Positions 10,787 through 19,859 of a DNA stretch of 64,000 bases are shown piece after piece. This stretch comes from Picochlorum sp. 'celeri' (Eukaryota > Chlorophyta > Trebouxiophyceae), in contig JAACMV010000022.1 in NCBI GenBank assembly GCA_010909725.1, positions 806,001 through 870,000 on the forward strand, written 5' to 3'. Position 1 is the first letter of the stretch. Every line of letters starts with the position of its first letter. The notes beneath the pieces were generated by a model that did not search any database, was not told the DNA's origin, and saw only the letters and a program-made list of their open reading frames with translations. Both the position numbers and the translations under genes were made by a program.

Positions 10787-11914
10787 ATGATGCCTCCTGA
10801 GTTACCACACATTCAGCTGATTCTCATTCCAGCATCACAATCGATCATGTCTCGTTTCGTCGTGACCCCCAAACAAGCCATGGGACGATGTGACCACCAT
10901 GCTGTGCTTTCCACATGTCCTGGAGCTCCATGGAGCAACGTCCAAATTGACAATGTATGCAGTCTGTGGAAAGGATATGGCCATGTATATCACATTGAAG
11001 CAAATGATTGTGACAATGTGCGTCGCCATGTCATTATCAAGCATGTTGACATTCCTACAACCTCAGCTTCAGTTGAATCATTGTCTGAGGATCATTTGAG
11101 AAAGGTACATTCATATGCCGTTGAATCCGTGTTTTATAAGGAGTTGTCAGAATCTATGATTCAATCTGGGGTGAATGTTCCCCGCATGTATCATGTGGAA
11201 GGAGAGATTGGACGGCAAGGTGGGACCATGAGCATTGCCATGAGTGATCTGCAAGACCTTGGTCCATATTATCAACGGAAAGCGAATGTGTTGGATATGG
11301 AAGAGGGGAAAGCGTTACTCGAGTGGTTGGCACGGTTCCATGCTGTGAACTGGAAAGCTGCTCCGATCGAAGGAGGGACGATGGGACTGTGGAATGAGGG
11401 TTCTTTTTGGCAGTTGGGATCTCGTACAACAGAATTCGGGCAAATAGAGGATGACTGGCGGATACTGCACGAGGTTGGAGAGTACGTCCATGACCAATTG
11501 CAGCATAGCTCCTTTAGAACCGTGATACATGGCGATGCCAAGTCGGCGAATTTCTTCTTTTATGAGACTGGTGGTGGTGAAGAGAGAGTCCTGAGCATTG
11601 CAGGATATGATTTTCAATACTGCGGTTTTGCAGACGGCATGCGCGACGTAGCATATGTTCTTTGCTGTAGTATACGGCCAGAGCTTGTCGACATGCATGA
11701 GAAAACACTGTTGATGCACTATCACCAAGCATTATTGGCTCATCTTGAACAACATCATGCCAATGAGTATACATATGATGAACTCCAGAAACACTTTGAT
11801 CTCTGTGTTGTGGATCTTGCACGATTCATGTCTGGCTCTCGATGGTGGGGAAACATAGACTATATTCACAGAAAAACAAAAGAATGGATATCATGTCACA
11901 ACAGTTGGATCTGA
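10787..11914 (+). CDS. EcKinase/CHK-like small-molecule phosphotransferase
   Basis: Single-exon 375-residue protein of the choline-kinase-like fold (ecdysteroid-kinase-like or APH superfamily). The catalytic loop is seen as VIHGDAKSANFFF and the metal-binding motif as IAGYDFQYCGFADGMRDVAYV. The N-terminal ATP-binding lobe includes VIIKHVDIP, with the expected Lys, and ALLEWLARFHAVNW is the helix that precedes the catalytic loop in these kinases. The substrate cannot be told; related proteins act on small alcohols, amines or sterols. The frame could start at 10787 or at the internal Met near 10847 (MSRFVVTPKQ). Its TGA directly abuts the stop of the convergent transporter gene. Confidence 0.8.
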   Translation: MMPPELPHIQLILIPASQSIMSRFVVTPKQAMGRCDHHAVLSTCPGAPWSNVQIDNVCSLWKGYGHVYHIEANDCDNVRRHVIIKHVDIPTTSASVESLSEDHLRKVHSYAVESVFYKELSESMIQSGVNVPRMYHVEGEIGRQGGTMSIAMSDLQDLGPYYQRKANVLDMEEGKALLEWLARFHAVNWKAAPIEGGTMGLWNEGSFWQLGSRTTEFGQIEDDWRILHEVGEYVHDQLQHSSFRTVIHGDAKSANFFFYETGGGEERVLSIAGYDFQYCGFADGMRDVAYVLCCSIRPELVDMHEKTLLMHYHQALLAHLEQHHANEYTYDELQKHFDLCVVDLARFMSGSRWWGNIDYIHRKTKEWISCHNSWI

Positions 11915-13512
11915 TTACGATAAAAAGAGGGTTTTAACGACTCCCACGACACTCATGATGACACCCAGGACGACGCAAACACCTCCCAAAATATTATCCT
12001 TCATTCCAGAGCCATGGACACTCAAGATGAGAGCGCCTGGTAAAATATATGAGACGTAGACGGCAGCTGTGGCACCTGTCAAGCTCATTGCTTTCCACAC
12101 ATTGGGGAACAAAATGGACACCAGGTATTCAACAAAGACAATCGCGTAACTTTTCCACAGAAAACCATTTCCTTGGAGCATACGAACTCCGAAAATGAGA
12201 TTTGTGAGCGTTTCTCTGAGAGCCCAATTCAGCATGGCAAACGTAGACTGCAGCAACATGAAACACGAATGATGAGGATGACAGATACCAGTACAGGTCA
12301 GAACAAGATATCATACCATGAGACAAACACAATACGCTAATCTAATTGCAAAACAAAGGAGAGACGCAGCAACAGGAGAAATGTATTCTTCTACAGCCTC
12401 TGGCCGTAAATTGAGAAGAATATTGGCCTCTGTTGAGGACCCGAACAAAAGCACACCAGATACAGCCAGAACCGAGAACAACACAGTGCAAATACTCAAT
12501 GCCCGTCTGATGACCATTGATATACGACGCTCTGTAAACCGCTCCAAATTATTGGCCTGCATAGCATTGTAAATTGTTAGTATGTGTCACAATGCTCCAT
12601 GATTCACATACACGTACCACTGGAAGTAAATTGTAATGACAGACGAAACTCATGGTAATCACCGGAAGAATAGATAAAAGAGTAATAACAATCTCCGACA
12701 CAGTATCGCCCAATAAAGCTTTGTTTGGCAACCAGTTGAAATCTCCCAACTTGCCTTCAAATCCAGCAGCACCCGCAAGCAAGGCAACAGATGATACCAA
12801 ACAACCAGCAACAATCACCGCCACTGTTGACATTGGTCCCAGCATTTTTAAATTACGTAACGACACCAAAGGTCCCAAGAATACGACACAAACAATGGCC
12901 ATCTACAGAACTCATGTGTAGTCAGGACATGCACATAACACACAATAAGAAAGAAAAAACACCTACCACAAACGGTCGAGATACCCACCACACATCCCCA
13001 CTGTGTATTCCAAATAAATTTGTAATAATACCACTGTAATGCGGTGGTGCTCCCACCAACACATCCCCCATAATGATGAGATAAATGATCATACTCCCAC
13101 TGTTGTTGGCAATAATGGCAAAGTCCAAAGATCGAGCCCCAACTTTGCCAAACTGTGAGTTTGCTAGCTCATCATACGTCCAACATTCGGCACTTGTTGC
13201 AGCACGAATCAACGCAGACAGTGAAAACATGGCCAATCCGAAAATCACCATGAAAATAGCCATCCCAGGAATCAGTCCAAGGGCTGCAAACGCTCTGGGA
13301 AGGGCAACAATGCCTGCACCCACAATAGTCGCAGCCAATGCAGCAGTAGAATGATTCAATCTCACATTTCCATTCGATGGCCCGTTCTGTATCTCCTGTC
13401 GATAGTATTCAGCAGCTTCCCCAACAGCGTCCTCATAGTCGCTATCGTCGTAGTTGTAGTGGTCTTCTGGTTCCAACAAATGGGACTCTACGTCCTTTTT
13501 AGATTGCGTCAT
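11915..13512 (-). CDS. Amino acid transporter, AAAP/SLC38-like
   Basis: Membrane permease of the amino acid/auxin permease family. Exons are 13512-12967, 12902-12618, 12556-12317 and 12247-11915; all three introns (61-69 bp) are phase 0, and the product is 467 residues. An acidic Tyr-rich cytosolic tail of about 50 residues precedes about eleven hydrophobic segments. The first carries the family hallmark (ATIVGAGIVALPRAFAALG). Other family-like pieces are SFVCHYNLLPV and the following ERFTERRISMVIRRA. The SLC38/vacuolar AVT6-type subgroup is the best fit on the N-terminal signature, but the transported amino acid cannot be predicted. No signal peptide is needed. The stop codon abuts that of the convergent kinase gene. 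Confidence 0.88.
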
Positions 13513-13788
13513 TGTAATAAAATATTACATTCTGTATGTCGAAATGGATGGAGGACCAATGTGTTAAAACCCTTGCGAATGATTAAAAAAAACATGGCAA
13601 GGCGCCTTGCAAGACAATTGTCATCACAGCCAGCTTGAGTAGGACCCACATATAATGTGGGTTAATTTACATGTTTACACATTCATTTTGCCTCGGTATT
13701 GTTTTGGAGACCACCTCAATCATAAACACATACATATACCTGCGAAGAATTGGTTCTTGAATTGAATTAAAAACAATGTCTGAATGTG

Positions 13789-15384
13789 TTACACATCAAT
13801 AACCGATCCATCACTGAGGTTGATTCGTTGGTCTTCAAATGGCTTCATGTTGGGTGCCAGGAGACGCGTGTATCGATCAAAGTACAATACTTGCTTGATC
13901 AAGAGGGCAAACTCTCTAGGGAATTTGACGCCATTCTCCTCACCTACGCGGACAATATCAATCAGGAACCTGTTGACGGCCTCATTGTCTGCTGCTATTG
14001 TGGCAGCTGTTGCTCCATCTTCAACAGAGACGATCACTTCTGTATCTATTTGCTGCAGGCTTTCCGCAAGAATTTTGAGATCTCTTGCAAATTTATCAAT
14101 ATCTACTTCCTTCTCGGCAGCCCCAATGGTCACGAGCGCTTTTGCCATGGTGACATAATCCCCTGTGGTGGTGGCACGCAGCAAGGCTTCCACAGCCCTC
14201 CATGTCGTTTGTGAAATCTTCCCAACGATACCAAAATCAATAAAACCTACCCGTCCGTCGGGAAGTATTAATAAATTACCTGCGTGGACATCCGCATGGA
14301 ATGATTCTGCTCCGAGCAGAGACCCCAACCATACATTCAGAGCATTGACAAGAACGAGCTCAGAATCCACCTTGTTTGATGCTTGTCGAATAGCTTCCAA
14401 GTCCACGAGCGGTGCACCATTCAACTTTTCCATCACCATGACTTTTTCAGTACAATATTGTTTATATAAATCTGGGCAGGTGGCGATCCCGCGGAGACCA
14501 TTCGTGTCTAAATATCGTGCAAACTGCTCTACATGCATGGCCTCCTTCCGAAAGTCTACTTCATCCATCATTGACGATCGAATATCACCAACGATATCCG
14601 CCAACGATATGCGAGACAGATCTGGCGACAATATCTCTAAAGACTTGGACGCAATATACAAAAAGTTCAAATCTGTAATCAGCGTGTCCTCCACACCAGG
14701 CTTGCACACCTTGATTACCACCTCCTTTCCACTTCCCCGAAGCACAGCTGCATGCACTTGCGCGATTGATGCCGTCGCAAGAGGTTCAGGATCAACCGAC
14801 TCAAAAATATCTTCCACCGGAACGCCCAACTCCTTCTCAATAATCTTTCGTATCGTCGTAAATGGCACTGGGGGAGTTTCATCCAAACACTTTTGAAACT
14901 CCATCACATACTCTTCTGGAAATATCGTCGGAGATGAGGCGATGAATTGCCCCAATTTAATATACGTCGCCCCCAGCTTTTCAAAGAGTTTCCGTAAGAT
15001 GACCTCGGGGCGATCCGCTGTCTGAGTGCGCTGCAATCGTTCCAATTGCTCCCTTCCAACAGAGATGAAAGCCTGAGCAGCCTGGGCACCTCGGCGAAGC
15101 CCTTGAGGTCCACTCTGAATCGCCAGACTCAATGCCTCTTGCGACAGTTTTTGAAGCTCCATAATCTGTTTACTGATTCTCTCCAAATCCGCGCGACTGG
15201 ACGTTGACGTCGAATTTGTGGTTGAGGCAGAGGACCCAGCTGATCGACACAGAATCACCGCAGAATGCCCTTGTTGGAATCCATGCGCCTTTCTCCTATT
15301 AATTATGGTATTTTTTGATCGAACAAGGGCAGCAGTACTGCTATACTGCGACAGACGACGCAACAGCAAGGTACTTCTGGCCAT
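13789..15384 (-). CDS. ABC1/ADCK/UbiB atypical kinase, organellar
   Basis: Single-exon 531-residue member of the ABC1 family, which regulates quinone and lipid metabolism in mitochondria and plastids. The N-terminal 60 residues (RSTLLLRRLSQYSSTAALVR) look like an organellar leader. The diagnostic KxGQ motif appears as YIKLGQFIASSP. The Ala-rich substitute for the kinase glycine loop is seen near ATASIAQVHAAV, the VVIKVCKPG lysine follows, and the ExD motif is MMDEVDFRKEA. The catalytic and metal-binding segments are FHADVHAGNLLI and RVGFIDFG. The last 120 residues are helical. Whether it is plastidial or mitochondrial is not clear from the leader. Confidence 0.88.
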   Translation of the reverse strand: MARSTLLLRRLSQYSSTAALVRSKNTIINRRKAHGFQQGHSAVILCRSAGSSASTTNSTSTSSRADLERISKQIMELQKLSQEALSLAIQSGPQGLRRGAQAAQAFISVGREQLERLQRTQTADRPEVILRKLFEKLGATYIKLGQFIASSPTIFPEEYVMEFQKCLDETPPVPFTTIRKIIEKELGVPVEDIFESVDPEPLATASIAQVHAAVLRGSGKEVVIKVCKPGVEDTLITDLNFLYIASKSLEILSPDLSRISLADIVGDIRSSMMDEVDFRKEAMHVEQFARYLDTNGLRGIATCPDLYKQYCTEKVMVMEKLNGAPLVDLEAIRQASNKVDSELVLVNALNVWLGSLLGAESFHADVHAGNLLILPDGRVGFIDFGIVGKISQTTWRAVEALLRATTTGDYVTMAKALVTIGAAEKEVDIDKFARDLKILAESLQQIDTEVIVSVEDGATAATIAADNEAVNRFLIDIVRVGEENGVKFPREFALLIKQVLYFDRYTRLLAPNMKPFEDQRINLSDGSVIDV

Positions 15385-15559
15385 GATTCTTTTCTCCTTC
15401 TTCTTCTGGAAGTATTCGCGTAATAATACTCTAGGGAAAACAGTAAATAATAATAATAATTACCAGTAGTTCTTTCGTCTACCCTTCTTACAATTATTAC
15501 GAATAATTAAGAAATACCCAGAGCATACGACTGACGGAATCAACATTCAATTCCTGTAC

Positions 15560-16275
15560 CTAGACCGTATATCTTTCCTTGGCCCTCTTATCAGCTCGCT
15601 TTGCATCGGCATGCACTAAATATCCCAACCTGGCATTTTCTGGCATCCCAAAAATTTCCTTGAGCTGCTTTCCGATGCTAATCTGCGCAGCCTCATTGCT
15701 GGCTGTCTTTGTCCATACAGCAATTCTGTTGTTCTTTGGTCTGACATTCACAACAATACCACAAATCTCATCCCCCTCATCGAATTGCTCCCCAATGCAT
15801 GCCAACACAGCATGAAGCCAATTTGTATCCAAAAGCTGTGAATTACCCTTTGGCAAAATCGCCGTCCACTTGCCTCCATGCTCACAGGCAGGGTCTTCCC
15901 ATTTTGGCTCCACCCCTTCCTTGAACAAATGCAGGTCACTCATGTTGGCCAATCTACTCGGAGGAATGATATTATTATACAAGCACCAAAAGTCCTCTAC
16001 GGTGTCAAATGTATAGACAGCTCTGAGCGTCTGCCCCCACTGGGACTGGGACTGCTTCTGCTTTCCATCTGGATTGTCAAACCACAGGGTCCACTTGGAC
16101 TCCAGAGGGTGCTTCTCGGAGAAATCTGGTTCACCTATACAAATAAAGTATTCATAATGTTAGAATATACGACACAGGCGTCAATTCGAAGAAACCACAA
16201 TGCAGCCGACCAACCTTGAGCAGACTCTTCCACTGGTGCTTCAGCCACGGGCTTTGCTGCTTCAGTAGCTGACAT
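15560..16275 (-). CDS. EIF4E: Translation initiation factor eIF4E
   Basis: Cap-binding protein of the cytosolic translation initiation complex. Exons are 16275-16215 and 16134-15560 with an 80-bp intron, encoding 211 residues, the usual size. Exon 1 is a short acidic, Ala-rich tail (SATEAAKPVAEAPVEE). Exon 2 opens with HPLESKWTLWFDN and contains the conserved tryptophans in WGQTLRAVYTF, EDFWCLYNNI and VEPKWEDP, plus the Arg/Lys phosphate-binding segment RPKNNRIAVWTKTA. The donor is GTTGGT, the only one here with T at +3. It is followed on the same strand by the ABC1 kinase, 175 bp further on. Confidence 0.94.
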
Positions 16276-16704
16276 CTTATGATTCAAGAACAACAAAGTA
16301 CTGCTATTCTAGTACAATAGTCTCGTTCGTGCGGACGACGAAGACGGAATGTCCGAGTGACACGTCGCGACGTTCTTCTCCCTTCTCACGCGTTGATGCT
16401 CGATTCTGTGTAGTAGAAATACGATGATAAATGTTTGGATTATTTTAAACACCTCCGTGGGATGTGGTTGTGTAGTATTCAAACAGGCCATGGGTGGGCC
16501 ACCACCGCCACTGATTCTTGCGACGTTGGTATTTCTTTCCCATTGACTAGATCGTCTCATGGGAAGGTACATGGCACAGATGCATGCAGCATGTTGTTTC
16601 ATCTCATGATGCCCTGCAGGGCTCATCAGTGTACTGATACGACGAGCTTTATAGCTCTAGTACGATGGTTTCACACGAATATCAAATACATGAAGATGGA
16701 TTAC
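16276..16704. other. Intergenic region upstream of eIF4E
   Basis: Spacer of 429 bp between the end of ERG28 (16705) and the start of eIF4E (16275), both on the minus strand. It must hold the eIF4E promoter and the ERG28 3' end. It contains a short perfect inverted repeat around 16610-16625 (gccctgcagggc). No coding or RNA content was recognised. Confidence 0.4.
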
Positions 16705-17488
16705 TTAATCAGTCTTATCTGTATGCGTTACTTGGGTTTCCTCAGACACCCTGCATGACCAACCAAAGTAAAATTCTTTCTATCAATGTGTACAGATTCA
16801 AACAACAATGCACGTACGCTGGGGCTGATGAGACATATGAGGTGTAATAGTTCCACCCAGCTCCCATCCACAGCGATGATATTGATGCAACAACCATTGG
16901 TTGGATGGCACTTTTAACAGATACAGTGTTGTACACAAACACTTCGATGGAAAAATGGAGCAATGCGATGAGAAAAGATCCTAAGGTTGCAGCTGCAATG
17001 AATAAATCAGATACGGTACGAGTCAGAAGCGTGATGGTATGTGCAGGCTAGAAAGAAGAAGAAAAATACGAGGGAAGCACGTACAGTATATTGGGACAAT
17101 GGATGGATTGCGTGCACACAAAAGACACAGCATACAGGATGTCAACGTCCATGTCGCAAAAGTCCTGGCTTGCAAGTCACTCACTGCATCATATATATAT
17201 ATGCACACGTAGTGACAAGTTGTATCGAGTCATCTCTGAGAGAGAAGAACAAAAACCAAAGCAAGAAGAAAGAATACAATTCAAACCCACCTTGCGCCGA
17301 ATCTCCATTGTACAGATTGGCAGCCAGGGTGTCTGGATAAAAATATCCCAAAACAACTGTATATATAGGTAAGAATGATGTGAAGAAGGGCGCATGAGAC
17401 ATCGTCTGCTTCATTCAAACGTACCTGAAAACACCCGAAGGATGGCTACAAACTGAAGCCAACGACTCAGTGCACTCACCGATGGCAT
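16705..17488 (-). CDS. ERG28: ERG28-like ergosterol biosynthesis scaffold, five exons
   Basis: ER membrane protein that tethers the sterol C-4 demethylation enzymes. The gene is broken into five small exons, so it is easily missed: 17488-17425, 17356-17291, 17183-17085, 16992-16818 and 16750-16705. All joints use GT-AG and keep frame, giving 149 residues, close to the family's 140 or so. Family-matching segments are LSRWLQFVAI, LQARTFATWTLTSCMLCLLCA (the LQARTFGIWT core of animal ERG28), LHFSIEVFVYNT and IQPMVVASIS. Four hydrophobic segments are visible, with a short hydrophilic C-tail (SEETQVTHTDKTD). The assignment rests on recognition of these motifs in their usual order. The gene is divergent from the seleno-GPx, with 179 bp between the starts. 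Confidence 0.85.
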
Positions 17489-17667
17489 ATTTCTTCTTAT
17501 CACGTTCTATATACTGTTGTTCTATACTTTGGATTGGGCGTGGAGATGGCATACCATCTTGCCCTGTGTGAAGAGAGATTCTAAATGCGTCTGATCGGAA
17601 TTATGTAAAGCGAATTCTTTACAGTCGCCCACAGACACCGCACTCGAGGATCCATAATTTTCTACAA

Positions 17668-18537
17668 TTGATCATGGTGTTGTTGTCATCCTCTGCCTTG
17701 ACGCACCAATCGATGGGGCTGTCACCCTCAGCGGTGACGACAAGGTCTCGTTCTCAGTTTCACCACCACACCCACAACTCGGGCACTGTTTTGACTCGAG
17801 CGATGCATTCGATGCATGCAGATGGGGACAGGAATGGTGTCGACAGTAGTCGAAGGCAAGCTCTCCTGACATTGTCGTCGAGCATGATTGTCCTTTCGGG
17901 ACTGGTGGGAAGAGGACTGGCTGAAGAGCCTGTCAAGAGTGCGTACGATTTCGAGCTTCAATATCGCGGAGATCCCTTTCCCTTGAATCAATACAAAAAC
18001 AAGGTGACTGTGTTTGTGAATGTGGCGTCAGAATGACCCTTATCAAACGTAAACTACCCTGGGCTACGGTACTTGTTGGAGAAATACCACAAGGACGGTT
18101 TTGAGGTGGTTTGCGTGCCTTGTAATCAGTTTGGTGGTCAAGCGCCTGGAACATCTGAAGAAGAGAGGCAAGATGCTTTGCGAAAGTTCGGTACGAGCGA
18201 TATCACGGTGGTTGATAAAGTTCTTGTGAATGGGCCAGATGCCCATCCTTTGTACAAGTATCTGAAAGCAGAGCAGCCCGTGTCGCTTCCAAATGCCGCT
18301 GGAAAAACAGCTGCGGCCATGTTATCCAAAGATCAGGGTGCAATTGAATGGAACTACACAAAGTTCTTGTGCAATTCTGCCGGGATTCCTGTGAAGCGGT
18401 TCAAATCTGGTTATGATCCAGCAGAATTTGAGGGCGATGTGAGACTGCTCTTGGCCGGGAAGGATCCCTTGCCTGCAGAATGCGCCATGCATCCTGGAAG
18501 AATTGTGTGCAAGGTTGATCGATTGTTGGAAGGGTGA
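17668..18537 (+). CDS. Putative selenocysteine glutathione peroxidase, Tat-type lumen signal
   Basis: Thiol peroxidase that reduces hydroperoxides. The 289-codon frame is open from 17668 to 18537 except for one TGA at 18034-18036 (codon 123). That codon sits exactly where the family has catalytic Cys or Sec: VFVNVASE-TGA-PLSNVNYPGL. The rest of the catalytic tetrad is intact (Gln154 in PCNQFGG; Trp228 and Asn229 in EWNYTKFL). I read the TGA as selenocysteine. The 120-residue leader has two parts: a Ser/Arg/His-rich plastid transit region, then DSSRRQALLTL plus a hydrophobic stretch ending GRGLAEE. This looks like a twin-arginine thylakoid-lumen signal with an Ala-type cleavage site. No resolving-Cys segment of the plant type was seen. 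I could not find a convincing SECIS by eye. Confidence 0.8.
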
Positions 18538-18917
18538 AAGAAGAAACCATGTGGAGTGTGACTATGGAGTCAGGCACATGGACATTATGACGGAGGATTC
18601 AACCTCTTGAGACTTCTGTGCATGCTTCTCCTTAGAACTCTCTTTTCTTTCTCGCGCTATACTACTACTATCGATGCCATATGATGATGATCATCGCCTT
18701 GGTACATGATGAATTTCTCTAAATGAAAGATCCATGTTTGCCAAGATGTAACACACAATTCATTGTGACACACATTCCGGTCAATCTGGCCATCTGATGG
18801 GACAGACGCACATGGCTACAAGACCCATTCCAGTTTGAGCGTACCAATACCCCGATCTGATTCCCAATCTCGAGTAATATTAAGTCATATAATTTTAATA
18901 TTGTTAGAAATACCAAG
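18538..18917. other. 3' region of GPx and eL14 promoter
   Basis: Spacer of 380 bp that should contain the GPx 3' UTR and, if the TGA is read as Sec, a SECIS element. Two structures stand out: an inverted repeat ccatgtg...cacatgg (about 18548-18581) with an inner tgact/agtca stem, and atgacggaggattcaacctcttga (about 18587-18610), which has an ATGA, a loop AA and a TGA but too short a helix for a standard SECIS. Neither is convincing. The eL14 promoter lies in the A/T-rich end, near 18880-18910. Confidence 0.35.
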
Positions 18918-19731
18918 ATGCCTTTCAAGCGCACCGTCGAAATTGGCCGTGTCGTCATGGTGACCTACGGCGCAGACTATGGCAAGCTCTACGTCATTAG
19001 CGACGTTGTAGACCTCAATAAGGTATGATAATGCCTCCTTGAATCACTTTTATCGTTAATACTGCGCACAGTGGGGGGATGGGTGGCATTCGTTGTCTTT
19101 GTGGGGTGTCTGTACTGGTGACGGCGACAATTCCTGCCAGGCTGAAAGTCTGGATAGAGGGCTGCAAGAGTCATGTTACGTCTTATGATGGATAGATAAG
19201 GCATAGGTGATTCTTTATCCCTGGCAGGATGGTCCAAGAAGGGCATGTTGCCGAGGTTGTCGCGGCGGCAGCAATGACAGCAGCAGAAAGAATCTATTGC
19301 ACCCATGAGAAAGACACAATGACTGGGATGTCATTAAAATAACAGATTGTCAATGGATTGTTCATCTTGGAGGAAATGCGCATGGCAGAAGGAGAGGCAC
19401 TACTAACACGCACCACCTTTTTCTTGTTTGTCTGCAGGCTTTGGTCGATCGTCCAGATGAGGTCCGTCGCACAATGAATTTCAAGAGGATGGTAATGACT
19501 GATTTCAAGGTGGATATTCCACGCTTAGCGAAGAAGGCAGTGCTGAAGAAGGCACTGGAGGAATCTGATGTGTTTGCCAAGTTTGCTGCATCAACGTGGG
19601 GACAGAAGATGGCCAAGAGGGAGGCCAAGGCTAACTTGAACGACTTTGAGAGACACATGGCTGCTGTTAACAAGATGAAGCGCAGTGCCAAGGTTCGTCG
19701 TGCTTTCAACAAGCTCAAGAAGTCTGCATAG
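18918..19731 (+). CDS. RPL14: 60S ribosomal protein eL14
   Basis: Cytosolic large-subunit protein. Exons are 18918-19022 and 19438-19731, split by a 415-bp phase-0 intron (GTATGA...TGCAG), giving 132 residues. Exon 1 encodes the KOW-like SH3 domain start ([27 protein letters not shown]), and exon 2 continues [18 protein letters not shown], the usual helix VPRLAKK-type segment ([18 protein letters not shown]) and the basic tail [13 protein letters not shown]. The intron is unusually long for this locus and carries a perfect 10-bp inverted repeat that encloses further hairpins. The gene is convergent with RUS, 128 bp away. Confidence 0.95.
19132..19229 (+). ncRNA. Candidate structured RNA inside the eL14 intron
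   Basis: Within the eL14 intron the arms tcctgccagg (19132-19141) and cctggcagga (19220-19229) are perfect reverse complements, 10 bp. Between them lie smaller hairpins: gataagg/tctttatc around 19195-19219 with a nine-base loop, and tcat/atga around 19170-19186. Together these would fold into a closed multi-branched structure of 98 nt. Ribosomal-protein introns often host snoRNAs, but I find no clear C/D or H/ACA box pair, so this is only a candidate. Confidence 0.25.
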
Positions 19732-19859
19732 ATAGAATTATTTACACATACATGTAAAGATATCATAATGTTGTTTGTGTCTTCAAAACCTCGTGTACTC
19801 AAAAAGAGGAAGAAAAATATCTCTAGAATATGACTATTTATTTCCAATATGGTGTACTC

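Noticed and set aside
18034..18036. GPx as a pseudogene with a premature stop
   Set aside because: The TGA falls exactly on the catalytic position, the frame continues for 167 codons with all other active-site residues, and no other lesion is present. Decay would not place the only stop there.
18587..18610. SECIS candidate atgacggaggattcaacctcttga
   Set aside because: It has ATGA, a loop AA and a TGA, but the helix is only about 5 bp, against the roughly 10-14 bp needed; not called.
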